Notes under the pieces: generated by a model | The model's input: the letters and a program-made list of their open reading frames with translations, nothing else | Told to the model about the DNA's origin: nothing | The model's database searches: none | Position numbers and translations under genes: made by a program | NCBI GenBank assembly: GCA_022712235.1 | Contig: JALAGW010000174.1 | Coordinates: 1 to 42,893 of the forward strand | From: Brevundimonas sp. | GTDB taxonomy: Bacteria; Pseudomonadota; Alphaproteobacteria; Caulobacterales; Caulobacteraceae | Length of the DNA: 42,893 nt | Direction of reading: 5' to 3' | In this document: positions 31,912 through 40,439 of the stretch, piece by piece | How positions within the stretch are numbered: position 1 is the first letter of the stretch | Layout: every line of letters begins with the position of its first letter

Positions 31912-31987
31912 GGCGAGTCCCGAGCCGGCTCCCTTGGTTGGTCCGACGCTCGGGGGGTAAAGGGACATTGCATTGCACAATAAGGCA

Positions 31988-32006
31988 AGCAATTTTCGTG
32001 CGTAGA
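31988..32006 (-). promoter_or_regulatory. Sigma-54-like promoter of glnB
   Basis: On the minus strand GCACG, four bases, TTGCT (32001-31988) matches the core of the RpoN consensus (GGCACG-N4-TTGCW). The first G of the -24 GG pair is C here. It lies 77 bases before the glnB ATG. Nitrogen control of glnBA from such promoters is common in this group. Confidence 0.5.
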
Positions 32007-32031
32007 GGCCATCCGTGAACGGAATTCGATC

Positions 32032-32856
32032 ATGAACCCGATCAACGACCCCATGACATGGCAAAGCCGACTGCCCTGGCCCGGCGCCGAGGCGCACAAG
32101 CATGCGCGCGGGCGCCTCAGCGTGGTGTCCGGCGGGGCTCATTCGACGGGCGCTGCAAGGCTGGCGGCGCGCGCGGGTCTGAGAATCGGGGCGGGCCTGG
32201 TGAAGGTCTTCTGTCCGCCTGAGGCTGCACCGGTGCTGGCGCCTGCGCTGGAGGCGGTCATGCTGGCCAGCTTCGTGTCGGGCGATCAACTGGCGGGGCT
32301 GGCCGAGCCGATGGACGCCGTGGTGATCGGCCCGGCGGCGGGTCTGACCGATGCGACGGTGGCCAATGTGGCGGCGCTGGCGCGGACGGGGGCGGCCCTG
32401 GTGATCGACGCCGACGCTCTAACCTTGTTCCGCGACCGGCCGGGCGACCTGTTCGCCAGTCTGGATCGCGACGACGTCCTGACCCCGCATGAGGGCGAGT
32501 TCGAGCGTCTGTTTCCGGGGCTGTTGGTCGAGGGACGCGAGACGGCGGCGCAGGAGGCCGCCATGCGGGCGGGGTGCGTTTTGGTGCTCAAGGGAAGCGC
32601 CACCGTTATCGCAGCGCCAGACGGACGCTGCGCGGTCAACGGCAACGGCACGCCCTGGCTGGCGACGGCGGGCAGCGGCGACGTTCTGGCGGGAATGATC
32701 GGCGGGTTGCTGGCCCAGCATATGGATAGTTTTGACGCGGCCTGCGCGGCGGTCTGGATGCACGCGGATGCGGCGAGGCGTTTCGGACCGGGGCTGATCG
32801 CCGAGGATTTGCCGAATCTGATCCCGGCGGTTCTGGCCGAGCTTTATTCCGGCTGA
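32032..32856 (+). CDS. nnrD: ADP/ATP-dependent NAD(P)H-hydrate dehydratase
   Basis: It repairs hydrated NAD(P)H (NAD(P)HX) by nucleotide-dependent dehydration. The protein has 274 residues with the ribokinase-like NnrD fold: RLSVVSGGAHSTGAARLAARA at the N-terminus, IGPAAGL, VIDADALTLF, LTPHEGEFERLFPG, and the nucleotide-site NGNGTPWLATAGSGDVLAG with the catalytic Asp in SGD. Many bacteria have this domain fused to an NnrE epimerase; the epimerase half is absent here, so it is a stand-alone dehydratase, or the epimerase is elsewhere. It is divergent from glnB. Confidence 0.92.
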   Translation: MNPINDPMTWQSRLPWPGAEAHKHARGRLSVVSGGAHSTGAARLAARAGLRIGAGLVKVFCPPEAAPVLAPALEAVMLASFVSGDQLAGLAEPMDAVVIGPAAGLTDATVANVAALARTGAALVIDADALTLFRDRPGDLFASLDRDDVLTPHEGEFERLFPGLLVEGRETAAQEAAMRAGCVLVLKGSATVIAAPDGRCAVNGNGTPWLATAGSGDVLAGMIGGLLAQHMDSFDAACAAVWMHADAARRFGPGLIAEDLPNLIPAVLAELYSG

Positions 32857-32861
32857 ACCCG

Positions 32862-32946
32862 TGGTGCGGATGAGAGGACTCGAACCTCCACGCCTCTCGG
32901 CGCCAGAACCTAAATCTGGTGCGTCTACCAGTTCCGCCACATCCGC
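32862..32946 (-). tRNA. tRNA-Leu(UAG)
   Basis: The complement begins GCGGATGTGGCGGAACTGG and folds as a class II tRNA of 85 bases. It has a GCGGATG/CATCCGC acceptor stem, the anticodon stem-loop CCAGA-TTTAGGT-TCTGG giving anticodon TAG, a long variable arm (CGCCGAGAGGCG) and an encoded CCA at 32862-32864. It reads CUN leucine codons. A weak candidate promoter TTGCCC-N17-TACAGG lies just upstream. Confidence 0.97.
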
Positions 32947-33013
32947 ATAGGTAGGCGAATGCCTGTAGGCGAGGGCAGCGGATTGGGCAACTGACAAGGT
33001 TGGTCCGGATAGG

Positions 33014-33050
33014 AAAAAGGCCCCGGATTTCTCCGGGGCCTTTCTCTTTT
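33014..33050. terminator. Bidirectional terminator downstream of the permease gene
   Basis: GGCCCCGG (33019-33026) and CCGGGGCC (33033-33040) form an 8-bp stem, extended by AAA/TTT pairs, with the loop ATTTCT. An A run on the left serves the leftward permease transcript; a T-rich run on the right serves rightward transcription. Confidence 0.85.
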
Positions 33051-33104
33051 TCTGGACCTGTCGCGCTTGCGCGGCTTGAGGCCATGAAGGTTGTCCCGAA
33101 GGGA

Positions 33105-34763
33105 TCAGTCCTTCTTGTTGTCGACGCCGTGGCCAAGAGCCTCCACAGCCGTTTCCAGCGTGGTGTCCTCGGTGATGTCGATGCCCTTGGCCAGCTTCGA
33201 GTGAGCGAAGCCGTACAGGCCGTAAACCAGGGCGCCGACCAGGGCGTAGACGCCCAGGATGGTCAGCGGCAGCGGGTTGTCGTTCAGGGCGTGGGTCACC
33301 ATCGGGATGAAGTTGAACGACGCCAGAGTCAGGCAGGCCAGGATGCCCAGCACCGCGGTGACCATGCCGCCCGGAACCTTGAACGGACGTTCCATTTCCG
33401 GGTGCTTGATACGCAGGACGATGACCGACAGACAGACGATGGCGAAGGCCGTGGCCGTGCCCAGCGACACCAGGTCGCCCAGGATCGAGATGGGCAGGAA
33501 GGACGCGGCGATGGCGATCACGATGCCCAGCAGAATGGTGCCGACCCAAGGGGTGCGGAACTTGGGGTGCACCATGGCGAAGGCCTTGGGCAGCAGGCCG
33601 TCGCGCGCCATGGTGTAGAAGATGCGCGTCTGGCCGTAGCACAGGACCAGCATGACCGAGGACAGACCGGTGATGGCGCCGATCTTGATCAGGAAGGCGA
33701 TCAGGTTCAGCTGCCCGCTCGGTGCGCTGGCCAGCGGCACATTGGCCCATTCCAGGCCCATCCGGTCGATGGCGACGGCGATCGGGGCCGGCGAGGCCAG
33801 TTCCAGATAGGGAACCACGCCGGTCATGACGGCGGCCACGACCATGTAGATCAGGGTGCAGACGAACAGGGCGCCCAGGATGCCGATGGGCACGTCTTTC
33901 GAGGGGTTCTTGGCTTCGGCGGCGGCGGTCGAAACCGCTTCAAACCCGACGTAGGCGAAGAAGATGATCGAGGCGCCGCGGAAGATGCCGCCCACGCCGA
34001 ACTGGTCCCAGCTCTCGCCCTGCGGCGGGATGAAGGGGTCCCAGTTGGCCGGATTGATATACTGCAGGCCGACGGCGATGAAGGTCAGCAGGACGATGAT
34101 CTTGATGACGACGATGGCGTTGTTGATGTTCGCCGATTCCGACACGCCCAGCACCAGCAGGCCGCAGACGGCGGCGATGCCGACGGCCGCCACCAGGTTG
34201 AAGGTGCCCGTCAGCGGGAAGCCCGCGTTTGCGCCCGAGGCGACATACTGGATCAGCGGGGTGGCCCATTGGGGCCCTTCGCCGCCCGCATAACTTATTG
34301 TCGGGAACAAACTCGCGCTGAGCCCGAAGTCATTAAGGATCGACACGACATAGCCGGACCAGCCGACCGCCACGGTCGAGGCCGCAACGCCGTATTCCAG
34401 CACCAGCAGCCAGCCCATGATCCAGGCGAAGACCTCGCCGAGGGTGCCGTAGGCATAGGTGTAGGCCGAGCCCGACACGGGCATGGTCGACGCCAGTTCG
34501 GCGTAGCACAGACCCGCCAGGGCGCAGGCGATGCCGGCGATGACGAAGGAGAACATGATGGCCGGACCGGCGTGCGCCGAGGCGACCTGACCCGTCAGCA
34601 CGAAGATACCGGCGCCGATGATGGCTCCGATCCCAAGGCTCATCAGGTTCATCGGGCCCAAGGTCCGTTTCAGCTCGCTCTTGGCGGCTTCTTTCTGAAT
34701 CTGAGCAATGGATTTTTTAAGGAATAGCCGGTTGCCGGCTGGCTTTACGCCGTCTGCGGACAT
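33105..34763 (-). CDS. APC superfamily amino acid permease (cationic amino acid transporter-like)
   Basis: An inner-membrane amino acid transporter of about 552 residues with 12 or more predicted helices. TM1 carries the APC substrate motif GIGAIIGAGIFVLTG (about 43-58); PVSGSAYTYAYGTLGE (TM3 region) and FFAYVGFEAVSTAAAEAKNP follow, both typical of the CAT/YfnA-type branch. The substrate is not readable. I chose ATG 34763 (MSADGVKPAG); an in-frame TTG at 34787 lies too close (3 bases) to a GGGAGGGG. It stands alone between tRNA-Leu and hrpB, with its own terminator. Confidence 0.92.
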   Translation of the reverse strand: MSADGVKPAGNRLFLKKSIAQIQKEAAKSELKRTLGPMNLMSLGIGAIIGAGIFVLTGQVASAHAGPAIMFSFVIAGIACALAGLCYAELASTMPVSGSAYTYAYGTLGEVFAWIMGWLLVLEYGVAASTVAVGWSGYVVSILNDFGLSASLFPTISYAGGEGPQWATPLIQYVASGANAGFPLTGTFNLVAAVGIAAVCGLLVLGVSESANINNAIVVIKIIVLLTFIAVGLQYINPANWDPFIPPQGESWDQFGVGGIFRGASIIFFAYVGFEAVSTAAAEAKNPSKDVPIGILGALFVCTLIYMVVAAVMTGVVPYLELASPAPIAVAIDRMGLEWANVPLASAPSGQLNLIAFLIKIGAITGLSSVMLVLCYGQTRIFYTMARDGLLPKAFAMVHPKFRTPWVGTILLGIVIAIAASFLPISILGDLVSLGTATAFAIVCLSVIVLRIKHPEMERPFKVPGGMVTAVLGILACLTLASFNFIPMVTHALNDNPLPLTILGVYALVGALVYGLYGFAHSKLAKGIDITEDTTLETAVEALGHGVDNKKD

Positions 34764-34918
34764 GAAGTCGCGCCCCCAATTACGCAACGACCCCTCCCGG
34801 GTCGTCTTCTTGGAGGCGGACGCTAACCATCCAAAGGGCCGCGCGCAACGCGGTTTCGGTTGGATGAAGCGATGACGACGCTTTCGTGAACCGGGGCGTT
34901 GCGGCTAGAGCCGATGTG

Positions 34919-37354
34919 ATGTTGCCGATTCACGCCGTACTGGAGCCGCTGAAGGCGGCGCTGAGCGCGACCAATGCGGTCGTTCTGGCCGCCCCGCCGG
35001 GGGCGGGCAAAACCACGGTCGTGCCGCTGGCCCTGCTGGATCAGGCTTGGTTGGGCGACCAGAAGGTGCTGGTGCTGGAACCGCGCAGGCTGGCGGCGCG
35101 GGCGGCCGCCGACCGGATGGCGACGACCCTGGGCCAGAAGGCGGGCGGCACGGTCGGCTATCGAACCCGGCTGCAGAGCCGCATCGGGTCGCAGACCCGC
35201 ATTGAGGTCATCACCGAGGGTGTCTTCACCCGGATGATTCTCGATGATCCGGCGCTGGAGGGGGTCGGCGCGGTCCTGTTCGACGAATTCCATGAACGCA
35301 GTCTGGACGCTGATCTGGGGTTGGCTCTGGCCCGCGAGAGCCAGTCGGTGTTGCGCGATGACCTGCGGCTGCTGGTCATGTCGGCGACGTTGGACATCGC
35401 CGGGGTGTCGAGGTTGCTCGATAGCGCGCCGGTGATCGAGGCCGAGGGGCGGATGTTCCCGGTCGAGACCCTCTACTTGGGGCGCAATGTCGCCGAACGA
35501 TTCGAGGATGCGGTGGCGCGGGCCGTCACGCAGGCGCTGGGCGAGCAGACGGGGTCGGTGCTGGTCTTCCTGCCGGGGCAGGGCGAGATCCACCGCACGG
35601 TCCAGCGCCTGAACGAACGGCTGCGCGATCCGGCCGTTGATGTGGTCGCCCTCTATGGGGCGCTGGACAAGGGCGAGCAGGACCGGGCCATCGAGCCGGC
35701 TCCGCCTGGCCGTCGCAAGGTGGTGCTGGCGACTTCGGTGGCCGAGACCAGCCTGACCATCGAGGGCGTGCGGGTGGTGATCGACGGCGGCCTGTCGCGC
35801 GTTCCTCGCTTCGAGCCGTCCAGCGGCCTGACCCGATTGGCCACGGTCAAGGTCAGTCGGTCTTCAGCGGAACAGAGGCGAGGGCGCGCGGGTCGTGTCG
35901 AGCCCGGTGTCTGTTATCGCCTGTGGGACGAGGAACAGACGCGAGGCCTGGTCGCGCATCAGCGGCCAGAGATCCAAGAAGCCGACCTGACCGCCTTCGC
36001 GCTGGATCTGGCGCGCTGGGGGGCGAAATCGGTCGAGGGGCTGGCTTTGCTGGACCCGCCGCCCGCCGGAGCCCTGGCGGAGGCGAGGAAGGTGCTGACC
36101 CGGCTAGGCGCGCTGGACGCCAAGGGCGATCTGACGACGCATGGACGACGGCTGACCCGCATCCCCCTGCCGCCGAGACTGGCGCACATGGTGGCGGTCG
36201 CCTCTGATCAGGGCGACGCCCTGGGCGGGGCGAGGATCGCCGCTGTGCTGAGCGAGCCGGGGTTAGGCGGGAACGCCATCGACCTGCACGATCGACTGAA
36301 GGAGCTGGAGCGGGATCGCTCGCCCCGCGCTCGCGACGCCATGAAGCTGGCCGAGCGCTGGGCGCGGGCGGCGGGCGGTGAAAGCGGCGGCGAGGCGGAT
36401 GCAGGCCTGCTGCTGGCCGAGGCCTTCCCCGACCGCATCGCCCGCGCCAAGGGCAGGCCGGGCGAGGTGTTGCTGGCCTCCGGGCGTGGGGCCTTCCTTG
36501 ATCCGAGCGAACACATGGCGCGCGAGCCCTGGCTGGCGGTGGCCGAACTGGGCGGGGGCGACGCGCGCGACCGCATCCGGCTGGCGGCTGCGCTGGACGC
36601 GGCGACGCTGGAGGCCGATCTGGCGCACCGCATCGAGGTCGAGGATCGGCTGGCGCGCGAGCCTTCAGGCAAGTCGGTGATCCGCCGCATCCGCCGCATC
36701 GGCGCCCTGGTCCTGGACGAGAAGGTCGTCGGCGCGCCTGATCGCGCGACCATGACGGCGGCGCTGAAGTCCGAGGTCGAGGCGGGCGGTCTGACGGCGC
36801 TGAACTGGGGCGATCAGGCGGGGGCGCTGCGGGCGCGGCTGACCTTCTTGCATGGTCTGGATGCGATCTGGCCCGATGTATCGGATGAAGGCTTGTTGGC
36901 CCTGCGCGAGGATTGGCTGTGGCCGCTGCTGGACGGGGCGCGGTCGCTGGGCGACATCGGCGACGGCAAGCTGGCCGAGGCCCTGCGCGGTCTGATCCCG
37001 TGGGATTTGCAGCGCAGGCTGGATGACCTGGCCCCGCCGCGTCTGACCACGCCGTTGGGTTCGGCCGCCATAGACTACGCCGCCGAGGGCGGGCCGCGCG
37101 TCGAGATCAGGGTGCAGGAGCTGTTCGGGGTGAAGACCCATCCGACGGTCGGCGGCGGGCGGGTTCCGTTGACGCTGTCCTTGCTGTCGCCCGCACGGCG
37201 TCCGGTGCAGGTGACGCAGGACCTGTCGGGTTTCTGGGCGGGATCGTGGGCGGCGGTGCGCAGCGAGATGCGCGGCCGCTATCCGCGTCACCCGTGGCCT
37301 GAAGACCCCGCCAACGCCGAGGCTACCAGCCGGGCCAAGCCGCGCGGGACCTGA
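34919..37354 (+). CDS. hrpB: ATP-dependent helicase HrpB
   Basis: A DEAH/DExH-box helicase, 811 residues, standard for HrpB. Walker A is AAPPGAGKT (24-32), the DEFH box is near 121-124 (LFDEFHERSLD), and motif III is MSATLD near 155. The helicase C domain has VLATSVAETSLTIEGV and SSAEQRRGRAGRVEPG. The C-terminal HrpB domain ends with TPLGSAAIDYAAEGGPRVE, LFGVKTHPTVGGGRVPL and RYPRHPWPEDP, which distinguish HrpB from HrpA. Its cellular role is little known. ATG 34919 was preferred to the in-frame GTG at 34886 because homology begins at MLPIHAVLEPL. Confidence 0.94.
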   Translation: MLPIHAVLEPLKAALSATNAVVLAAPPGAGKTTVVPLALLDQAWLGDQKVLVLEPRRLAARAAADRMATTLGQKAGGTVGYRTRLQSRIGSQTRIEVITEGVFTRMILDDPALEGVGAVLFDEFHERSLDADLGLALARESQSVLRDDLRLLVMSATLDIAGVSRLLDSAPVIEAEGRMFPVETLYLGRNVAERFEDAVARAVTQALGEQTGSVLVFLPGQGEIHRTVQRLNERLRDPAVDVVALYGALDKGEQDRAIEPAPPGRRKVVLATSVAETSLTIEGVRVVIDGGLSRVPRFEPSSGLTRLATVKVSRSSAEQRRGRAGRVEPGVCYRLWDEEQTRGLVAHQRPEIQEADLTAFALDLARWGAKSVEGLALLDPPPAGALAEARKVLTRLGALDAKGDLTTHGRRLTRIPLPPRLAHMVAVASDQGDALGGARIAAVLSEPGLGGNAIDLHDRLKELERDRSPRARDAMKLAERWARAAGGESGGEADAGLLLAEAFPDRIARAKGRPGEVLLASGRGAFLDPSEHMAREPWLAVAELGGGDARDRIRLAAALDAATLEADLAHRIEVEDRLAREPSGKSVIRRIRRIGALVLDEKVVGAPDRATMTAALKSEVEAGGLTALNWGDQAGALRARLTFLHGLDAIWPDVSDEGLLALREDWLWPLLDGARSLGDIGDGKLAEALRGLIPWDLQRRLDDLAPPRLTTPLGSAAIDYAAEGGPRVEIRVQELFGVKTHPTVGGGRVPLTLSLLSPARRPVQVTQDLSGFWAGSWAAVRSEMRGRYPRHPWPEDPANAEATSRAKPRGT

Positions 37355-37418
37355 AGCCTCGCCTTGACGATAACGTGCGACGCGGCGCAATGACCGTGCA
37401 GCAATGCAAGGATTTCGC

Positions 37419-38708
37419 GTGGCCGACGCTGCACTCTCACCGCCTGCTGCCTCCAAACGGAGAATTCTGTTCGCCAGCCTGATCGGCACCACGATCGAAT
37501 TCTTCGACTTCTACATCTACGCCACGGCGGCGGTGCTGGTGTTTCCGACCCTCTTCTTCCCGGGCGAGGACCCGACCACGGCCATGCTGTCGTCCTTCGC
37601 CACCTTTTCCATCGCCTTCTTCGCGCGTCCGGTCGGGGCGGTCATCTTTGGCCATTTCGGCGACAAGGTGGGGCGCAAGGCGACCCTGGTCGCGGCCCTG
37701 ATGACCATGGGACTGTCGACGGTGGCGATTGGCCTGCTGCCGACCTGGCATTCCGTCGGCGTGATCGCGCCGCTGCTGCTGGCCCTGTGTCGGTTCGGTC
37801 AAGGCCTGGGTCTGGGCGGCGAGTGGGGCGGGGCGGTTCTGCTGGCGACCGAGAACGCGCCTCCGGGCAAGAAGGCCTGGTTCGGCATGTTCCCGCAGCT
37901 GGGGGCGCCGATCGGTTTCATCCTGTCGACTCTCAGCTTCATCACCCTGACGGCGACGCTGAGCAATGAGCAGTTCCTGGCCTGGGGCTGGCGCATTCCC
38001 TTTATCGCCAGCTCGCTGCTGGTCTTCGTCGGCCTGTGGGTGCGTCTGCGCATCACTGAGACGCCCGAGTTCAAGAAGGCCATCGACAAGGCCGAGCGCG
38101 TCGAGACGCCGATCCTGACCCTGTTGGCGCGGCACAAGTTCGCGCTGCTGACCGGGACGCTGGCGGGGATGGCCACCTTTGTCCTCTTCTATCTGATGAC
38201 CGTTTTCGCCCTGGGCTGGGGCACGACGGCCATGGGCTATACCCGCGAGCAGTTCCTGCCGATCCAACTTCTGGGTGTCTGCTTCTTCGGCCTGTTCATC
38301 CCGCTGGCGGCCCTGGCGGCGGATCGCTGGGGGCAGGGGCGGACGTTGCTGGTCACGTCCATCGCCATCGCCCTGTTCGGCCTGGTGCTGGCGCCTCTGT
38401 TCGGAAGCGGCGGACTGGCGGGCGTAGTGGCCTTCTTCATCATCGGCTTCAGCCTGATGGGGTGCACCTATGGCCCATTGGGCGCGGCCTTGGCGCGGCC
38501 GTTCCCGACGGCGGTGCGCTACACGGGCGCGTCGATGACCTTCAATCTGGCGGGCATTCTCGGCGCGTCGCTGGCGCCGTTCGCGGCGACCTGGCTGGCG
38601 GGCCACTACGGCCTACAGGCTGTCGGCGCCTATCTGGCCGTCGCCGCCGTCCTGACCATCCTGGCCCTGCTGGGCATGAAACGGATCAAGACGGACGGCG
38701 AGGCGTAA
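37419..38708 (+). CDS. MFS transporter, metabolite:H+ symporter (MHS) family
   Basis: A 12-helix major facilitator of about 429 residues. The MHS hallmark is visible at the N-terminus (SLIGTTIEFFDFYIYATAAV), then GHFGDKVGRKATL (MFS signature A), RFGQGLGLGGEWGGAVLLATE and, late, RYTGASMTFNLAGILGASLAP. Relatives carry shikimate, alpha-ketoglutarate, citrate or proline/betaine; the substrate is unknown here. I chose GTG 37419 because AAGGA lies 6 bases upstream; ATG 37404, five codons earlier, has no ribosome site. It starts 64 bases after hrpB. Confidence 0.9.
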   Translation: MADAALSPPAASKRRILFASLIGTTIEFFDFYIYATAAVLVFPTLFFPGEDPTTAMLSSFATFSIAFFARPVGAVIFGHFGDKVGRKATLVAALMTMGLSTVAIGLLPTWHSVGVIAPLLLALCRFGQGLGLGGEWGGAVLLATENAPPGKKAWFGMFPQLGAPIGFILSTLSFITLTATLSNEQFLAWGWRIPFIASSLLVFVGLWVRLRITETPEFKKAIDKAERVETPILTLLARHKFALLTGTLAGMATFVLFYLMTVFALGWGTTAMGYTREQFLPIQLLGVCFFGLFIPLAALAADRWGQGRTLLVTSIAIALFGLVLAPLFGSGGLAGVVAFFIIGFSLMGCTYGPLGAALARPFPTAVRYTGASMTFNLAGILGASLAPFAATWLAGHYGLQAVGAYLAVAAVLTILALLGMKRIKTDGEA

Positions 38709-38711
38709 GGG

Positions 38712-39524
38712 TCAGATGTCCGAGCCGTAGGCCGCGTCGGTCACGGCATAGACCATGATGCCGGTGGCGATGGCCAGGTTCAGGCTGTCGGCGCGGCCTC
38801 TCATAGGGATCTTGACGTTCAAGTCGCAGGCGGCGGCCAGTTCATCGGTCAGCCCGGCTTGCTCGTTGCCCATCAGGATCAGGGCCGGATGCTGCACGGG
38901 GCTGTCGCGGTAGCCATGCTTCGCGTCCAGGCGGGTGCCGATGACGCTGCCGGGCCATTTGGCGCGCCAGGCCAGGAATTCCTCACGCGAGGCCTTGCTG
39001 ACAGTCACGGCGAAGACCGAACCCATGGTGGCCCGCACGGCCTCGACCGAGAAGGGATCGACACAGTCGCCGATCAGGATGACCCCGCCGCAGCCGGCGG
39101 AATCCGCCGTGCGGATGATGGTGCCCAGATTGCCCGGATCGCGCACCTGCTCCAGCGCCACCCAGCAGGGCTTGTCGTCGGGCTGAATAGCGTCCAGCGG
39201 CGTATAGACCTGTTCGAACACGCCCAGCACGGTCTGCGGATTGTCGCGACGGCTGATCTTTTCGAGGATGGCGTGGGTGACGACGATGATCTGGCCGCCA
39301 GCCTTTTTCGTCTCGGCCTTGGCGCGGTCCAGCAGCGGGTGAGGCCGGGCCTCATCGCCGACCAGCAGCATGACCGGGGCGCGGCCCTGATCCAGGGCTT
39401 CGCCGATGAACTTCAGGCCTTCGGCCAGGAAGCGGCCGGTCAGGTCGCGCTCCTTGCGCATATGCAGGGCGCGGACCGACTTGATGGTGTCGTTGGTCAG
39501 GGAGGTGATGACGCGCTCGACCAT
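38712..39524 (-). CDS. TrmH/SpoU family RNA 2'-O-methyltransferase
   Basis: A 270-residue SPOUT methyltransferase. The N-terminal substrate-binding domain (VRALHMRKERDLTGRFLAEG) is followed by the three SpoU motifs: DPGNLGTIIRTADSAG, LILMGNEQAGL and IPMRGRADSLNLAIATGI, which form the knotted SAM site. The target (rRNA or tRNA) cannot be assigned. The ATG at 39524 is one base after the stop of the upstream methyltransferase gene, so they form an operon of two RNA methyltransferases. It is convergent with the MHS transporter: only three bases separate the two stops. Confidence 0.92.
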   Translation of the reverse strand: MVERVITSLTNDTIKSVRALHMRKERDLTGRFLAEGLKFIGEALDQGRAPVMLLVGDEARPHPLLDRAKAETKKAGGQIIVVTHAILEKISRRDNPQTVLGVFEQVYTPLDAIQPDDKPCWVALEQVRDPGNLGTIIRTADSAGCGGVILIGDCVDPFSVEAVRATMGSVFAVTVSKASREEFLAWRAKWPGSVIGTRLDAKHGYRDSPVQHPALILMGNEQAGLTDELAAACDLNVKIPMRGRADSLNLAIATGIMVYAVTDAAYGSDI

Positions 39525-39525
39525 G

Positions 39526-40422
39526 TCAGGCGCTCCAGCGGGCGAAGAAGGAAAGGCCGATGGAGCGGGCGTTCGGGCCGTCCTCGGACAGGGCCAGTTC
39601 GCCCCAGTCAATGCGTCCGCCACGATCATGGGTCGCCTCGGCCATCATGTGCGCCAGCGACAAGCCCGAGATCCGCGCCGCATAGGCGTTCAGCAGCAGG
39701 AAGGAGGCGTCGTCGGACAAGAGGGCGGCGCAGTCCTTCAGCAGGCCCGGCATGTCCTCGAACAGGCGCCAAACCTCGCCGTTGGCGCCGCGCCCGTACT
39801 TCGGCGGGTCCAGGATAACGCCGTCGTACTTCGAGCCGCGACGAACTTCGCGCGCCACGAACTTGCGGGCGTCCTCGACGATCCAGCGGATCGGACGGTC
39901 GGCCAGGCCCGAAAGCTCCGCGTTCTCACGAGCGTAGGCGACGGACTTCTTGGAGGCGTCGACGTGGGTGACGTGCGCCCCCGCCGCCGAACAGGCCAGG
40001 CTGGCCACGCCGGTGTAGCCGAACAGGTTGAGGATCTTAGGCTGCTTCAGGGTGCGGACGCGGGCGTCCAGCCATTCCCAGTTCGCCGCCTGCTCTGGGA
40101 AAAAGGCCAGGTGGCGGAAGGGGGTGAACCGGCCCATGAAGCGCACGTCGCGCCATTGCAGAGGGAAGGCGTCGATCGGTCCGTGCTTGTCGAAGCGCCA
40201 GCGGCCGGAATCCTCTTCCTCCTGTTGCGGGTCGAACATGGCGTTGGCGTTCTCGAACGCGCCTTCGTCATGGGCCTTCCAGAAACACTGCGGCTCGGGC
40301 CGAACCACGGTGTAGCGACCGTAGCGTTCCAGTTTGCGGCCGTCGCCGCTGTCCAGCAGGGCGTAGTCCGACCAGCCTCGCGTGACGAGGGTTTCGGGAG
40401 AAGGAGAGAGAACCGGAGCCAT
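39526..40422 (-). CDS. Class I SAM-dependent rRNA methyltransferase (RlmI-like, no PUA domain)
   Basis: A 298-residue Rossmann-fold methyltransferase. Seen: motif I LNLFGYTGVASLACSAAGA, VDASKKSVAYARENAELSG, and the catalytic motif IV LDPPKYGRG. These are shared with RlmI/RlmK-type 23S rRNA cytosine methyltransferases and related COG1092 proteins. The N-terminal PUA domain of RlmI is lacking; instead about 100 residues with ALLDSGDGRKLERYGRY precede the fold. The actual target is unknown. It begins 18 bases after the GT2 stop on the same strand, and its stop is one base from the TrmH-like gene, so the three may be one transcript. Confidence 0.88.
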   Translation of the reverse strand: MAPVLSPSPETLVTRGWSDYALLDSGDGRKLERYGRYTVVRPEPQCFWKAHDEGAFENANAMFDPQQEEEDSGRWRFDKHGPIDAFPLQWRDVRFMGRFTPFRHLAFFPEQAANWEWLDARVRTLKQPKILNLFGYTGVASLACSAAGAHVTHVDASKKSVAYARENAELSGLADRPIRWIVEDARKFVAREVRRGSKYDGVILDPPKYGRGANGEVWRLFEDMPGLLKDCAALLSDDASFLLLNAYAARISGLSLAHMMAEATHDRGGRIDWGELALSEDGPNARSIGLSFFARWSA

Positions 40423-40439
40423 CCGGCGCTGATAGGCGC

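Noticed and set aside
33000..34727. A 575-codon plus-strand frame opposite the permease gene
   Set aside because: Asp/Gln/Gly-rich shadow without any domain; the permease on the other strand has clear APC motifs.
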